This document shows, piece by piece, positions 1 through 6,095 of a stretch of 6,174 bases of DNA. The DNA comes from an uncultured Porphyromonadaceae bacterium (GTDB taxonomy: Bacteria > Bacteroidota > Bacteroidia > Bacteroidales > Muribaculaceae). Position 1 is the first letter of the stretch. The number at the start of each line of letters is the position of its first letter. Made by a program: the position numbers and the translations under genes. Location: positions 1-6,174 of the forward strand of contig CAJJOX010000141.1 in assembly GCA_905193485.1 (NCBI GenBank). Reading direction: 5' to 3'. Below the pieces are notes generated by a model, which was not told the DNA's origin, ran no database searches, and worked only from the letters and a program-made list of their open reading frames with translations.

Positions 1-61
1 TCCAAGACTCTCAATAAAGCGAGTTAATTTTGGAACATGAAACTGAACACCCTACTAATTA

Positions 62-104
62 AATAAAGCGGCATTATGGAATTTCACCGTAATGCCGTTT
101 TATT
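62..104. terminator. Bidirectional intrinsic terminator
   Basis: Bases 62-79 pair with 87-104 to form an 18-bp stem with two G.U wobbles (68-98 and 77-89) and a 7-base loop (80-86). The core arm is CGGCATTATGG, pairing with CCGTAATGCCG. The distal part of the stem is A/T-rich on both sides, so either strand yields a hairpin followed by a U-rich tail. On the minus strand it lies 19 bases beyond the stop of the flavoprotein gene and would end that operon. On the plus strand it would end a gene arriving from the left, outside the window. Confidence 0.85.
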
Positions 105-122
105 CGTATGAGAAGAGCCTGA

Positions 123-752
123 TTAATCCTGTGCAAAGAAATTGGTAAAGACTCCTCTTTCTTGTTCAGGTGTCCCGATGGTTTCTTTGGCTGACTTTAT
201 GGCTTTTATAAGGAAAGTCATATTATGGCCGAGATTGCGCATGGTCTGGAGTCCTTCTTTGTCCTTTTCAACATCTTCGGGGGTATAACCGTGTACTTCG
301 TTCCAGTATGTGCTGGATATTACCGGCATTGACGATATGGTGAAGTATTTGTTGATTTCATCGAACGCGGAAGTCGAACCTGCACGCCGGGACGAAATAA
401 CAGCCGCCCCGACCTTCATTGTCTTGTCAAAAGTTCCCATTGTCGAATAAAACAGTCGGTCAAGGAAAGACAGCAACTGACCATTGGCTCCGGCAAAATA
501 GGTAGGAGTGCCAATCAACAGACCATCGCACCCGGCAAAGAGCGGAGCTGTTTCGTTTACCACATCGCTGAATACACATCTGCCTGTTGTTCGACATTTC
601 CGACAACCGATACAGCCTCTGACATCCTTATTGCCGATATTTACACGATGAGTATCAATCCCGTTTTGATTCAGGATACGCTCAACTTCCAGTAATGCCC
701 TGTCTGTGCAACCATGGATTTCAGGGCTTCCGTTTATTACAAGTACATTCAT
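123..752 (-). CDS. Flavodoxin-fold NAD(P)H-dependent oxidoreductase, iron-sulfur flavoprotein-like
   Basis: This 209-residue cytoplasmic protein of the NADPH-dependent FMN reductase/flavodoxin-like family is about the usual family length, with no signal peptide. The first strand (residues 2-7) leads into the FMN phosphate loop GSPEIHGCTD (8-17). Residues 81-99 (GTPTYFAGANGQLLSFLDR) match the second flavin-binding stretch, usually (S/T)PxYxxxxxGQLKxFxDR. Between them is a cysteine cluster C47-x2-C50-x2-C53-x5-C59. The same spacing occurs in archaeal iron-sulfur flavoproteins, where it holds a 4Fe-4S cluster, and in many family members whose cluster content is untested. The expected role is electron transfer to a small molecule such as a quinone or other electrophile; the substrate is unknown. 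The ATG lies 2 bases after the stop of the upstream hydrolase gene, so the two are almost certainly co-transcribed and perhaps translationally coupled. Transcription should end at the hairpin at 62-104. Confidence 0.88.
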   Translation of the reverse strand: MNVLVINGSPEIHGCTDRALLEVERILNQNGIDTHRVNIGNKDVRGCIGCRKCRTTGRCVFSDVVNETAPLFAGCDGLLIGTPTYFAGANGQLLSFLDRLFYSTMGTFDKTMKVGAAVISSRRAGSTSAFDEINKYFTISSMPVISSTYWNEVHGYTPEDVEKDKEGLQTMRNLGHNMTFLIKAIKSAKETIGTPEQERGVFTNFFAQD

Positions 753-754
753 AA

Positions 755-1813
755 TCAGTCAGCAAGGTTATTCTGTTGTAGCCATTGGGCGACGTGTGCG
801 GCAATAACATCGTTGTTAAGCTCCTGCATGAGAAAATGGGAATTGCCGCGAATACCGATTTTCGGAAGTTCGACCAGTGTGGCATTACCGCCGTGACGAT
901 TGATTGCCTTTACAAATTCACGTGCCATTTTCAGGCGGACTTCCCAGTTGCTCCCACCCAATGTCGTGGCATTGGCTTCTGGAATATAGTCGCCAAAATA
1001 TATGATAATCGGCTTTTTTGTGAGTTCCGTGAACTTGTCAGGAGCTACCGCCACTCCGGCAAGTCCTCCCGTTAGTCCCGGCAGTGGCTCAGGCACCTCG
1101 CCTTCAGGAAAAACAAAGCCTCCAGGTTCAAGAGCCACCACTCCTTTTACCTGAGGATTGTTCATTGCCGCCATCCATCCGGGAAAGCCTCCAGCCGAGT
1201 GGGTCACAAGAATATTGTCGCCGATTTTCTGCGACACGGCGTCAAGAGCTGCCACATCGAGCTGATGGTTGCTCAGGTCGGGCACCATCTGCCTGAAAAA
1301 GTTGGATACACTCAGTGAATCTTTAGGAAACTGGATTCCTTCGTTCCACTGGGGCCATAAGCCCATGCGCCAGATGTCGAACCAGAACTCTTCGTCAGCC
1401 ACGGGTTTTACCGTGACTTCTGCACTTGTGCGAGAGGCATGACCTCTGCCCGGAAGGTCAAGGACGTATGTCGGGTATCCTTCGCGCAGCAGGAGAGTGG
1501 CAAAACCGTCACGCCCGTCAGGTGTCGTTTCCCAGCACACTCCGTCACTGCCAAATCCATGAACGAATACCAACGGCAACTTCTTTGCCTGTACCGGAAT
1601 CTGGTATCTTGCAAACGCATGGTTGCACCGGTATGTCTGCCCATCCTGTATCGGATTTGTCCAACCGACAAATGTATCCGGGTCAAAAGTGCCGGGGCGC
1701 TGAATGGTAGTTCCGCCTATTGGAAACTGTCCCTGTCGCTCTATCATAAGTGGCTTGGTGGCAAAACTTGTAATGCTTATAGCCGAGAGTATTAAAAATG
1801 CAATTCGTTTCAT
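755..1813 (-). CDS. Exported alpha/beta hydrolase (esterase/lipase-like)
   Basis: This is a 352-residue alpha/beta-fold hydrolase. Residues 1-18 (MKRIAFLILSAISITSFA) form a signal peptide, so the enzyme should act in the periplasm or outside the cell; I see no lipobox. The fold starts near residue 65. HGFG (85-88) after strand 3 is the oxyanion-hole motif, LDLPGRGHAS (118-127) is typical of the next strand-helix turn, and THSAGG (204-209) is the nucleophile elbow with Ser206 as catalytic serine. The acid could be Glu229 (in LEPGG) or Asp275 (in FGDY), and His327 (in GNSHF) is the probable catalytic histidine. The N-terminal stretch RQGQFPIGGTTIQRPGTFDP and the ETTPDGRDGF segment (95-104) recall a subgroup of exported bacterial hydrolases of unproven substrate. 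The start is fixed by the signal peptide directly after the first ATG. It is the first gene of a two-gene operon with the flavoprotein at 123-752 and is divergent from the cupin-CMD gene. Confidence 0.88.
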   Translation of the reverse strand: MKRIAFLILSAISITSFATKPLMIERQGQFPIGGTTIQRPGTFDPDTFVGWTNPIQDGQTYRCNHAFARYQIPVQAKKLPLVFVHGFGSDGVCWETTPDGRDGFATLLLREGYPTYVLDLPGRGHASRTSAEVTVKPVADEEFWFDIWRMGLWPQWNEGIQFPKDSLSVSNFFRQMVPDLSNHQLDVAALDAVSQKIGDNILVTHSAGGFPGWMAAMNNPQVKGVVALEPGGFVFPEGEVPEPLPGLTGGLAGVAVAPDKFTELTKKPIIIYFGDYIPEANATTLGGSNWEVRLKMAREFVKAINRHGGNATLVELPKIGIRGNSHFLMQELNNDVIAAHVAQWLQQNNLAD

Positions 1814-1838
1814 TTATTATCATATTGTTTTACTACAT

Positions 1839-1846
1839 CAAAATAA
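1839..1846 (-). promoter_or_regulatory. Weak candidate -7 box for the minus-strand operon
   Basis: Read on the minus strand the bases are TTATTTTG, one mismatch from the Bacteroidota -7 consensus TAnnTTTG. It would give a leader of roughly 20 bases before the hydrolase ATG at 1813. I find no TTG or TTTG at the expected upstream distance, so this is only the best available candidate in the intergenic region. Confidence 0.22.
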
Positions 1847-1932
1847 CGGAAAATTGTGGTTGCTTTTATTATACTTTTTTCGGTATTACCTGCCATAAAC
1901 TCCTGAAACTCTTTAATCGTATAGCGGATATG

Positions 1933-1967
1933 CAGACATGCTGAGGATTATCAAACATGTCTGTTTG
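1933..1967. promoter_or_regulatory. Inverted and direct repeat cluster, candidate operator
   Basis: CAGACATG (1933-1940) is perfectly inverted by CATGTCTG (1956-1963), with 15 bases between. The right arm also sits inside a second perfect inverted repeat, CAAACA-tgtc-TGTTTG (1952-1967). CAAACATG (1952-1959) is a direct near-copy of CAGACATG with 7 of 8 bases the same, 19 bases from start to start, close to two helical turns. It lies between two divergent operons, about 120 bases from the minus-strand ATG and 65-100 bases before the plus-strand promoter box. A regulator controlling both operons could bind here. No candidate regulator for it is encoded next to it in the window. The region 1814-2070 holds no gene. 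Confidence 0.4.
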
Positions 1968-2030
1968 AATTTCTGAATTATAGGCAAAAGTCCCCGAAAT
2001 TTTCAATGCTATGTATCATTCCATATTAAG

Positions 2031-2038
2031 TAATTTTG
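2031..2038 (+). promoter_or_regulatory. -7 box for the cupin-CMD operon
   Basis: TAATTTTG matches the Bacteroidota -7 consensus TAnnTTTG exactly. The start of transcription would fall near 2043-2046, giving a leader of about 25 bases before the ATG at 2071. No clear -33 TTTG is visible 19-21 bases upstream. If this promoter is used, the upstream in-frame ATG at 2011 is not in the transcript. Confidence 0.5.
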
Positions 2039-2070
2039 CCGAAGCGAAAACAACAGCAAAATCAAAGTAT

Positions 2071-3207
2071 ATGAAAATCAAATTTGTAGCACTGATTATA
2101 ATGATAGCCATAGCATCATTTTCAACGACGGCACAGGATTTTAAGCAGCCGTATCCGATTGGTAAAGCTATGACAGGCAACCCCAATTTCATAGGCACTG
2201 CATATCTTTATCCCATGTCGGAAGTAAAGGAACTTAATGTTCCGATGTTCAACGTTTCTTTCGAGCCGGGCTGTCGCAACAGTTGGCATCGTCATTCTGG
2301 TGGTCAACTCCTTATTGCAACGGCAGGGGTAGGTTACTATCAGGAGAAAGGCAAACCTGCGAGAAGGCTTTTTCCGGGAGATATTGTTGAAATAGCTCCT
2401 GATGTCGAGCATTGGCATGGGGCTGCGCCTGACAGTTGGTTCGCCCACATCGCCATAGAATGTAATCCGGATAACAACAATGTGACATGGCTTTCGCCTG
2501 TTACTGACGAAGAATATCAGAAGGCTACTGCTGATGCCGTTAATAAGTATGCCGAAAGCAACAAGATTCTTTCGCCTCGACAGCAAGCTATTGTGGCAAT
2601 CGGTTCCTGCACGGGACGTGGTAATCTTGAACATCTTAATGAAGCACTTATAGGAGGACTTGATGCAGGGATGACCGTGAATGAGATTAAGGAAATTCTC
2701 GTACAGGCTTACGCATACGCCGGTTTCCCTCGTTCTCTACGCGCTTTGCAGACATTCATGGCTCTGCTCGACAAACGCAAGGCTACCGGAATAAATGATA
2801 CAATAGGCAGGGAAGCAAGTCCTGTGCCGGATATGGACGATAAGACAAAGTATGCTCTCGGAAAGAAGAACCTTGCCGAATTGTCAGGTGTTCCTGCGGA
2901 TGCTCCGGCAAGTGGTTACGCTGTATTCGCACCTGTTATTGACAAGTTCTTGAAAGGACATCTGTTTGCAGACATTTTCAATCGCGATATTCTTTCGTGG
3001 CAAGACCGTGAACTTGCAACCGTTTCGATTATCGCCGGAGTCGGAGGTGTGGAGCCTATGGCTGCGGCTCACATGGGGATATGTCTTCATCAGGGGCTGA
3101 CACCTGCGCAACTGACAGCATTACTTAATATTGTTGAAACCTATATCGGGCCTGAATATTCAAATCCATTACGACCTGTGGTAAAAAGATTTGAGAATAA
3201 CCATTAA
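2071..3207 (+). CDS. Exported cupin plus tandem carboxymuconolactone decarboxylase-domain protein
   Basis: The chosen ATG gives 378 residues. Residues 1-21 are a signal peptide (short basic start, hydrophobic core, cleavage likely after STTA before QDF), so the protein is exported. An in-frame ATG at 2011 adds 20 residues in front, buries the signal peptide and lies upstream of the promoter box, so it is rejected. Residues about 35-130 form a cupin with His73, His75, Gln79 and His114 as likely metal ligands; HxHxxxQ with a later His is the Mn site of cupin hydroxynitrile lyases such as the Granulicella enzyme. Residues 167-230 and 285-370 are two CMD repeats (motifs LEHLNEALIGGLDAGMT and AAAHMGICLHQGLTPAQ). 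Neither has the CxxC of AhpD peroxidase-type members, so a thiol peroxidase role is unlikely. It probably acts on a small organic or aromatic compound outside the cytoplasm; the reaction is unknown. It is followed after 16 bases by the lipoprotein hydrolase gene. Confidence 0.87.
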   Translation: MKIKFVALIIMIAIASFSTTAQDFKQPYPIGKAMTGNPNFIGTAYLYPMSEVKELNVPMFNVSFEPGCRNSWHRHSGGQLLIATAGVGYYQEKGKPARRLFPGDIVEIAPDVEHWHGAAPDSWFAHIAIECNPDNNNVTWLSPVTDEEYQKATADAVNKYAESNKILSPRQQAIVAIGSCTGRGNLEHLNEALIGGLDAGMTVNEIKEILVQAYAYAGFPRSLRALQTFMALLDKRKATGINDTIGREASPVPDMDDKTKYALGKKNLAELSGVPADAPASGYAVFAPVIDKFLKGHLFADIFNRDILSWQDRELATVSIIAGVGGVEPMAAAHMGICLHQGLTPAQLTALLNIVETYIGPEYSNPLRPVVKRFENNH

Positions 3208-3223
3208 CAAAGATATATTCAAA

Positions 3224-4315
3224 ATGATGTCGAAAAATAATAAATTCCCCAATATCGTTTTGTTGATGTCTTTTTTAATCAGTTGCTGGCTTACATCATG
3301 CTCGACTGAAAACGCCATTTGGAACGACCCGGATAAACCTGTTGAAAATACGCCGGCCAATAATGTGGGGTCGGAAACTACAGAGCCAATGGATAGATAC
3401 TATACATCACAATCAACAGTTTCTGATGTAATAAACGACCCGGTTTTCGGATCATTCGGCAGATTGTTGTTCCCGGTTGACCGAAATGTGCCACCTTCGA
3501 TGACACTGGCACAGGTCAGCACCTCTAACGTATATATGTGGTATCCATATATCCAAGTTGAAAATACGGTGGAGATATTGAATTATCTTCACTCGCAAGC
3601 AGCAAACGGAGAGCAGATATTCCACAGTATATATTCGGCAGATGAAATTGCACAAGACAGGTCTAAAAAAGATACCGGTCTATTTGTATTTAAGGGCGAA
3701 ATCGGAAATCCATTTGCCATTACTAACGCCGGTGGTGGTTTTGCCTATGTCGGAGCAATGCACGACAGTTTCCCTCATTCGCTGGAACTTAGCAAAGCCG
3801 GATACACAGCTTTCGCCTTGATTTATAGGCCTGATGATCCCTACACAGATTTAGCACAGGCAATTTCATACATTTATGAAAATGCCGACAGACTGGGCGT
3901 TGAAAAAGAAAACTATTCTCTTTGGGGCGGCTCCGCCGGTGCGAGAATGGCTGCGACATTAGGCAATAAAGGTTATCTTACTCAACTTACGGGTAATTCC
4001 AATCTACCACAAGCAACGGCAGTGATAATGCAATATACCGGTTATTCATCAGTATCTCCGTTAGATCCTCCGACATATAATTGTGTAGGCTCTAATGATG
4101 GTATCGCTTCATGGCGCACAATGCAGAACCGTCTGCAACGACTTTCAGATATGGGAATACCAACTGAATTTCATGTCTATGAAGGTTTGGGGCATGGATT
4201 TGGTATTGGCATCGGTACGGTTGCGGAAGGCTGGATTAACGATGCCATCAATTTCTGGAAAGCAAATATGCACAATGATGACAGTTCCGGTATTCCACCG
4301 GTCTATGCCGATTGA
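3224..4315 (+). CDS. Lipoprotein alpha/beta hydrolase (BD-FAE/dienelactone hydrolase-like esterase)
   Basis: With the first ATG at 3224 the product is 363 residues. A hydrophobic signal (about residues 8-22) leads to the lipobox LTSC with Cys26, so this should be a lipid-anchored envelope protein. A longer reading from a TTG at 3191 would overlap the preceding gene and push the signal peptide inwards, so ATG 3224 (or the adjacent 3227) is preferred. Residues 30-70 are a low-complexity linker rich in N, E, P and T. The catalytic domain starts near residue 150. AGGGFAYVG (169-177) is the oxyanion-hole segment, GGSAG (235-239) is the nucleophile elbow with Ser237, Asp292 (in SNDG) is the likely acid, and His324 (in GLGHGFG) is the catalytic histidine. 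This arrangement fits esterases that remove acyl groups from sugars or small esters. It is the second gene of the cupin-CMD operon, and transcription should stop at 4350-4385. The substrate is not predictable. Confidence 0.85.
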   Translation: MMSKNNKFPNIVLLMSFLISCWLTSCSTENAIWNDPDKPVENTPANNVGSETTEPMDRYYTSQSTVSDVINDPVFGSFGRLLFPVDRNVPPSMTLAQVSTSNVYMWYPYIQVENTVEILNYLHSQAANGEQIFHSIYSADEIAQDRSKKDTGLFVFKGEIGNPFAITNAGGGFAYVGAMHDSFPHSLELSKAGYTAFALIYRPDDPYTDLAQAISYIYENADRLGVEKENYSLWGGSAGARMAATLGNKGYLTQLTGNSNLPQATAVIMQYTGYSSVSPLDPPTYNCVGSNDGIASWRTMQNRLQRLSDMGIPTEFHVYEGLGHGFGIGIGTVAEGWINDAINFWKANMHNDDSSGIPPVYAD

Positions 4316-4349
4316 ATATCTCACACAGATTCATTCTCTTATGATGCTC

Positions 4350-4385
4350 AAAAAAGCGAAGGGCAAATAAATCCTTCGCTTTTTT
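4350..4385. terminator. Strong bidirectional intrinsic terminator
   Basis: AGCGAAGG (4355-4362) pairs with CCTTCGCT (4373-4380) around a 10-base loop. The stem is extended by an A-run (4350-4354) facing a T-run (4381-4385), giving 13 bp in total. It begins 35 bases after the lipoprotein hydrolase stop and insulates that operon from the regulator-like gene to the right. Confidence 0.92.
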
Positions 4386-4468
4386 GTATCTGGACATTAT
4401 AAGGGTATTTCAGTAAAATTGGAAAATATCACCGATTTTAACGAAATAATCAATAGTGCGATGATTCG

Positions 4469-4476
4469 TAATTTTG
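4469..4476 (+). promoter_or_regulatory. -7 box upstream of the NtrC-like gene
   Basis: TAATTTTG matches TAnnTTTG exactly. It would place transcription start near 4482 and leave a leader of about 75 AT-rich bases before the ATG at 4559. A -33 TTTG at the right distance is not obvious. The surrounding spacer 4386-4558 has no gene. It holds one 8-bp inverted repeat (TATTTCAG at 4406-4413, CTGAAATA at 4520-4527), which may be chance. Confidence 0.45.
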
Positions 4477-4558
4477 ATTCCTTTTAGTTCAATGTCGGGT
4501 TGAGTTATATCTGACAAAACTGAAATATCAATTAACACATTTAATAATTTTCAAAACA

Positions 4559-5833
4559 ATGAACAGAATCCTCATTGTTGAAGCCTCCGAATCCGACCGT
4601 AGGCTTATGTCGGGCTTGCTCACGCGGGCCGGATACGAGCCGATTGCCGTCGATAAGATGGAGGCTGCAAAAGACGAGGTGGCGAAACTGCCACCCGGCG
4701 CGGTCGTGGTAGCGGCGATGAAATTCGCCCACGGCACAGCGCAAGAGTTAATCAACTGGCAAAAGCGCGAGGGATACAAATTCCCCGTAATTGCCGTTGT
4801 GGATAACATGAATGCCGTGGATCTTCTCTCGGTGATGCGCGACGGCGGAGCCGTTGACATCATTCAGCGTCCGGCGATAGACAGGCAACTTGTCGAGACA
4901 GTCGGCAGGTATGCAAAGCCGGAGAGCATCGTAATCCAGCTTGACAATGCGCTGATTCCTCGGCGGAGCGTGAAGTTCAGGGAGATAGAGCAGGCAATCG
5001 GACGCATAGCCCAAACAAATGCCAACTGCATCATCTTCGGCGAAAGCGGCATAGGCAAGGAGCAGATTGCGCGACAAATATATCTCCAAAGCTCCCGTAC
5101 ACAGAAGCCGATAACGGTAATCGAAGCCGGAGGAGCGGAACTTGTCGGACTGCATGACCCTAAATCCGACCGCAACGAGATGTATAACCGTATAAAGAGC
5201 TACTTCACAAACGCTGACGGCGGCACAATCATCGTCAAGAATATCCAGTTACTCAACTTCGAGAAACAATCGGTGCTTCTGCATATTCTCTCGGAGGAAC
5301 ATCCCGATGTCAGGATGATATGCACTGCCAACGGATCGCTGATGAAGATGCTTGCCGATGGTGATTTCCGCGACAACCTTTTCTTCATTCTGCGACAGTC
5401 ATCCATAAACGTGCCGCCGTTGCGAGAGATGACGGAGGATATATCGGACATTGCCGATTACCTCCTTGCCATATATGCGCAGAAAACATCACAAGGAAAG
5501 AAGCGGCTCGATGCCTTGGCAATCAAGGCTCTGAAACTGCACCCGTGGCCCGGTAACATCCGTGAGCTGAAGGACACTGTTCTTTTCGCCGCCTTCCATG
5601 CCGACAGCGATACAATCTCCGCCGATGACCTTGTTTTCAGCGAAATCCAGCCGGATACCGCCGAAGACCTGACGCACCGCAATCCGAGGGCGGAACGAGA
5701 CAGAATAATCAAGGCTTATATCCGTGCCGGAACTTGGCGAGGTGCCGCTCAACTGCTGAATGTATCTGAAAAGACACTGATTCAGCTTCGTAAGAAGCAC
5801 CACATCAATTCCAAAGGAGAAATTGAGGCTTGA
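4559..5833 (+). CDS. Degenerate NtrC-like regulator (pseudo-receiver, defective AAA+ domain, Fis-type HTH)
   Basis: This 424-residue protein has the order of an NtrC-type activator, but its key residues are missing. Residues 3-115 look like a receiver. The acidic pair is E8-A9, the phosphoacceptor position is Ala52, the switch Thr is Val81 and the conserved Lys is Arg104, so phosphorylation is not expected. Residues 138-345 are the AAA+ domain. Walker A is intact (GESGIGKE, 161-168), but Walker B reads GGTIIVKNIQ (221-230) where GGTLFLDEIG is usual, and the GAFTGA loop that contacts sigma-54 is replaced by unrelated sequence (198-216). Sensor I (TAN, 256-258), GDFRDNL (268-274, Arg271) and sensor II (PWPGNIREL, 329-337) remain; the Arg of the YYRL motif is Ile277. 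Residues 378-416 are a Fis-like helix-turn-helix. It may still bind nucleotide and DNA, probably acting without sigma-54 and without ATP hydrolysis. It resembles RteB of CTnDOT-type elements in layout only. Its GC is visibly higher than that of the genes to the left. Confidence 0.85.
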   Translation: MNRILIVEASESDRRLMSGLLTRAGYEPIAVDKMEAAKDEVAKLPPGAVVVAAMKFAHGTAQELINWQKREGYKFPVIAVVDNMNAVDLLSVMRDGGAVDIIQRPAIDRQLVETVGRYAKPESIVIQLDNALIPRRSVKFREIEQAIGRIAQTNANCIIFGESGIGKEQIARQIYLQSSRTQKPITVIEAGGAELVGLHDPKSDRNEMYNRIKSYFTNADGGTIIVKNIQLLNFEKQSVLLHILSEEHPDVRMICTANGSLMKMLADGDFRDNLFFILRQSSINVPPLREMTEDISDIADYLLAIYAQKTSQGKKRLDALAIKALKLHPWPGNIRELKDTVLFAAFHADSDTISADDLVFSEIQPDTAEDLTHRNPRAERDRIIKAYIRAGTWRGAAQLLNVSEKTLIQLRKKHHINSKGEIEA

Positions 5834-5860
5834 TTACCTCGATAAAAATGCGTAACTTTG
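5830..5860 (+). promoter_or_regulatory. Promoter of the structured RNA region, overlapping a palindrome
   Basis: TTG (5830-5832) stands 20 bases before TAACTTTG (5853-5860), which fits the Bacteroidota -33/-7 pattern. This is the best promoter in the window. The TTG overlaps the stop codon of the NtrC-like gene. The -7 box runs into a perfect 10-bp palindrome CTTTGCAAAG (5856-5865), which could serve as an operator. Transcription would begin near 5864-5867. Confidence 0.65.
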
Positions 5861-5865
5861 CAAAG

Positions 5866-6095
5866 CAAAAGAGCAAAGAATAGCGACTGAAGAGTCAGCC
5901 GCATCAAAAATACAGGATAACATAACTTCCGCAGAAGTTCCATTGTAAATCTGCAAATTTATCAAAGGACGAACTTGGCGTGAGGCTTATGCTATGCTTA
6001 TCGCATAGCGTATAGTTACTCAAGCTTTCGTCCAAGGCATTGCAGAGCCGACAATGGTAAGCGTAGGTTTCTATACGCTATTTTTTTACCATTGT
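5866..6095 (+). ncRNA. Candidate structured small RNA or regulatory leader
   Basis: From the promoter at 5830-5860 onwards, several hairpins follow with no convincing gene. A small hairpin lies at 5924-5939 (AACTTC, loop CGCA, GAAGTT). A long rod spans 5967-6033, made of GGACGAA/TTCGTCC (5967-5973 with 6027-6033), CTTG/CAAG (5974-5977 with 6021-6024), GTGA/TTAC (5980-5983 with 6016-6019) and a 10-bp tip TATGCTATGC/GCATAGCGTA (5988-5997 with 6003-6012), about 25 pairs in total. A second hairpin spans 6051-6095, with outer arms ACAATGGTAA/TTACCATTGT and inner arms GCGTA/TACGC. AGCGTATAG (6007-6015), in the 3' arm of the rod tip, is perfectly complementary to CTATACGCT (6071-6079) in the second hairpin, so a switch between folds is possible. 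It could be a free-standing RNA of about 220 bases or the leader of a gene beyond the right edge. I do not recognise a known family. Confidence 0.5.

Noticed and set aside
1..61. TAATTTTG (25-32) followed by a 9-codon frame from ATG 36, and short open frames on both strands running off the left edge.
   Set aside because: The fragment is too short to judge. The box fits the promoter pattern, but the peptide ends directly at the terminator, and the left-edge frames give no recognisable domain. It may be the tail of a gene or insertion sequence outside the window.
2122..2634. 170-codon minus-strand frame opposite the cupin-CMD gene.
   Set aside because: The sense strand encodes a protein with clear cupin and CMD motifs and a signal peptide; the antisense product has no recognisable motif.
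3191..3223. Longer start (TTG at 3191) for the lipoprotein hydrolase.
   Set aside because: It overlaps the end of the cupin-CMD gene, uses a rare start codon and places 11 extra residues before a normal lipoprotein signal; ATG 3224 explains the sequence better.
4095..4370. 91-codon plus-strand frame overlapping the end of the lipoprotein hydrolase gene.
   Set aside because: It is a shadow in another frame of a well-supported gene, runs into the terminator at 4350-4385 and shows no domain.
4406..4527. 8-bp inverted repeat TATTTCAG / CTGAAATA flanking the promoter box of the NtrC-like gene.
   Set aside because: AT-rich 8-mers about 100 bases apart are expected by chance; no matching duplications or element ends were seen.
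4748..5155. 135-codon minus-strand frame opposite the NtrC-like gene.
   Set aside because: Antisense shadow of a GC-richer gene with clear AAA+ and HTH motifs on the plus strand.
5848..5883. 11-codon frame ATG 5848 to TAG 5881-5883.
   Set aside because: Its start lies upstream of and across the -7 box TAACTTTG, so it would not be intact in a transcript from that promoter.
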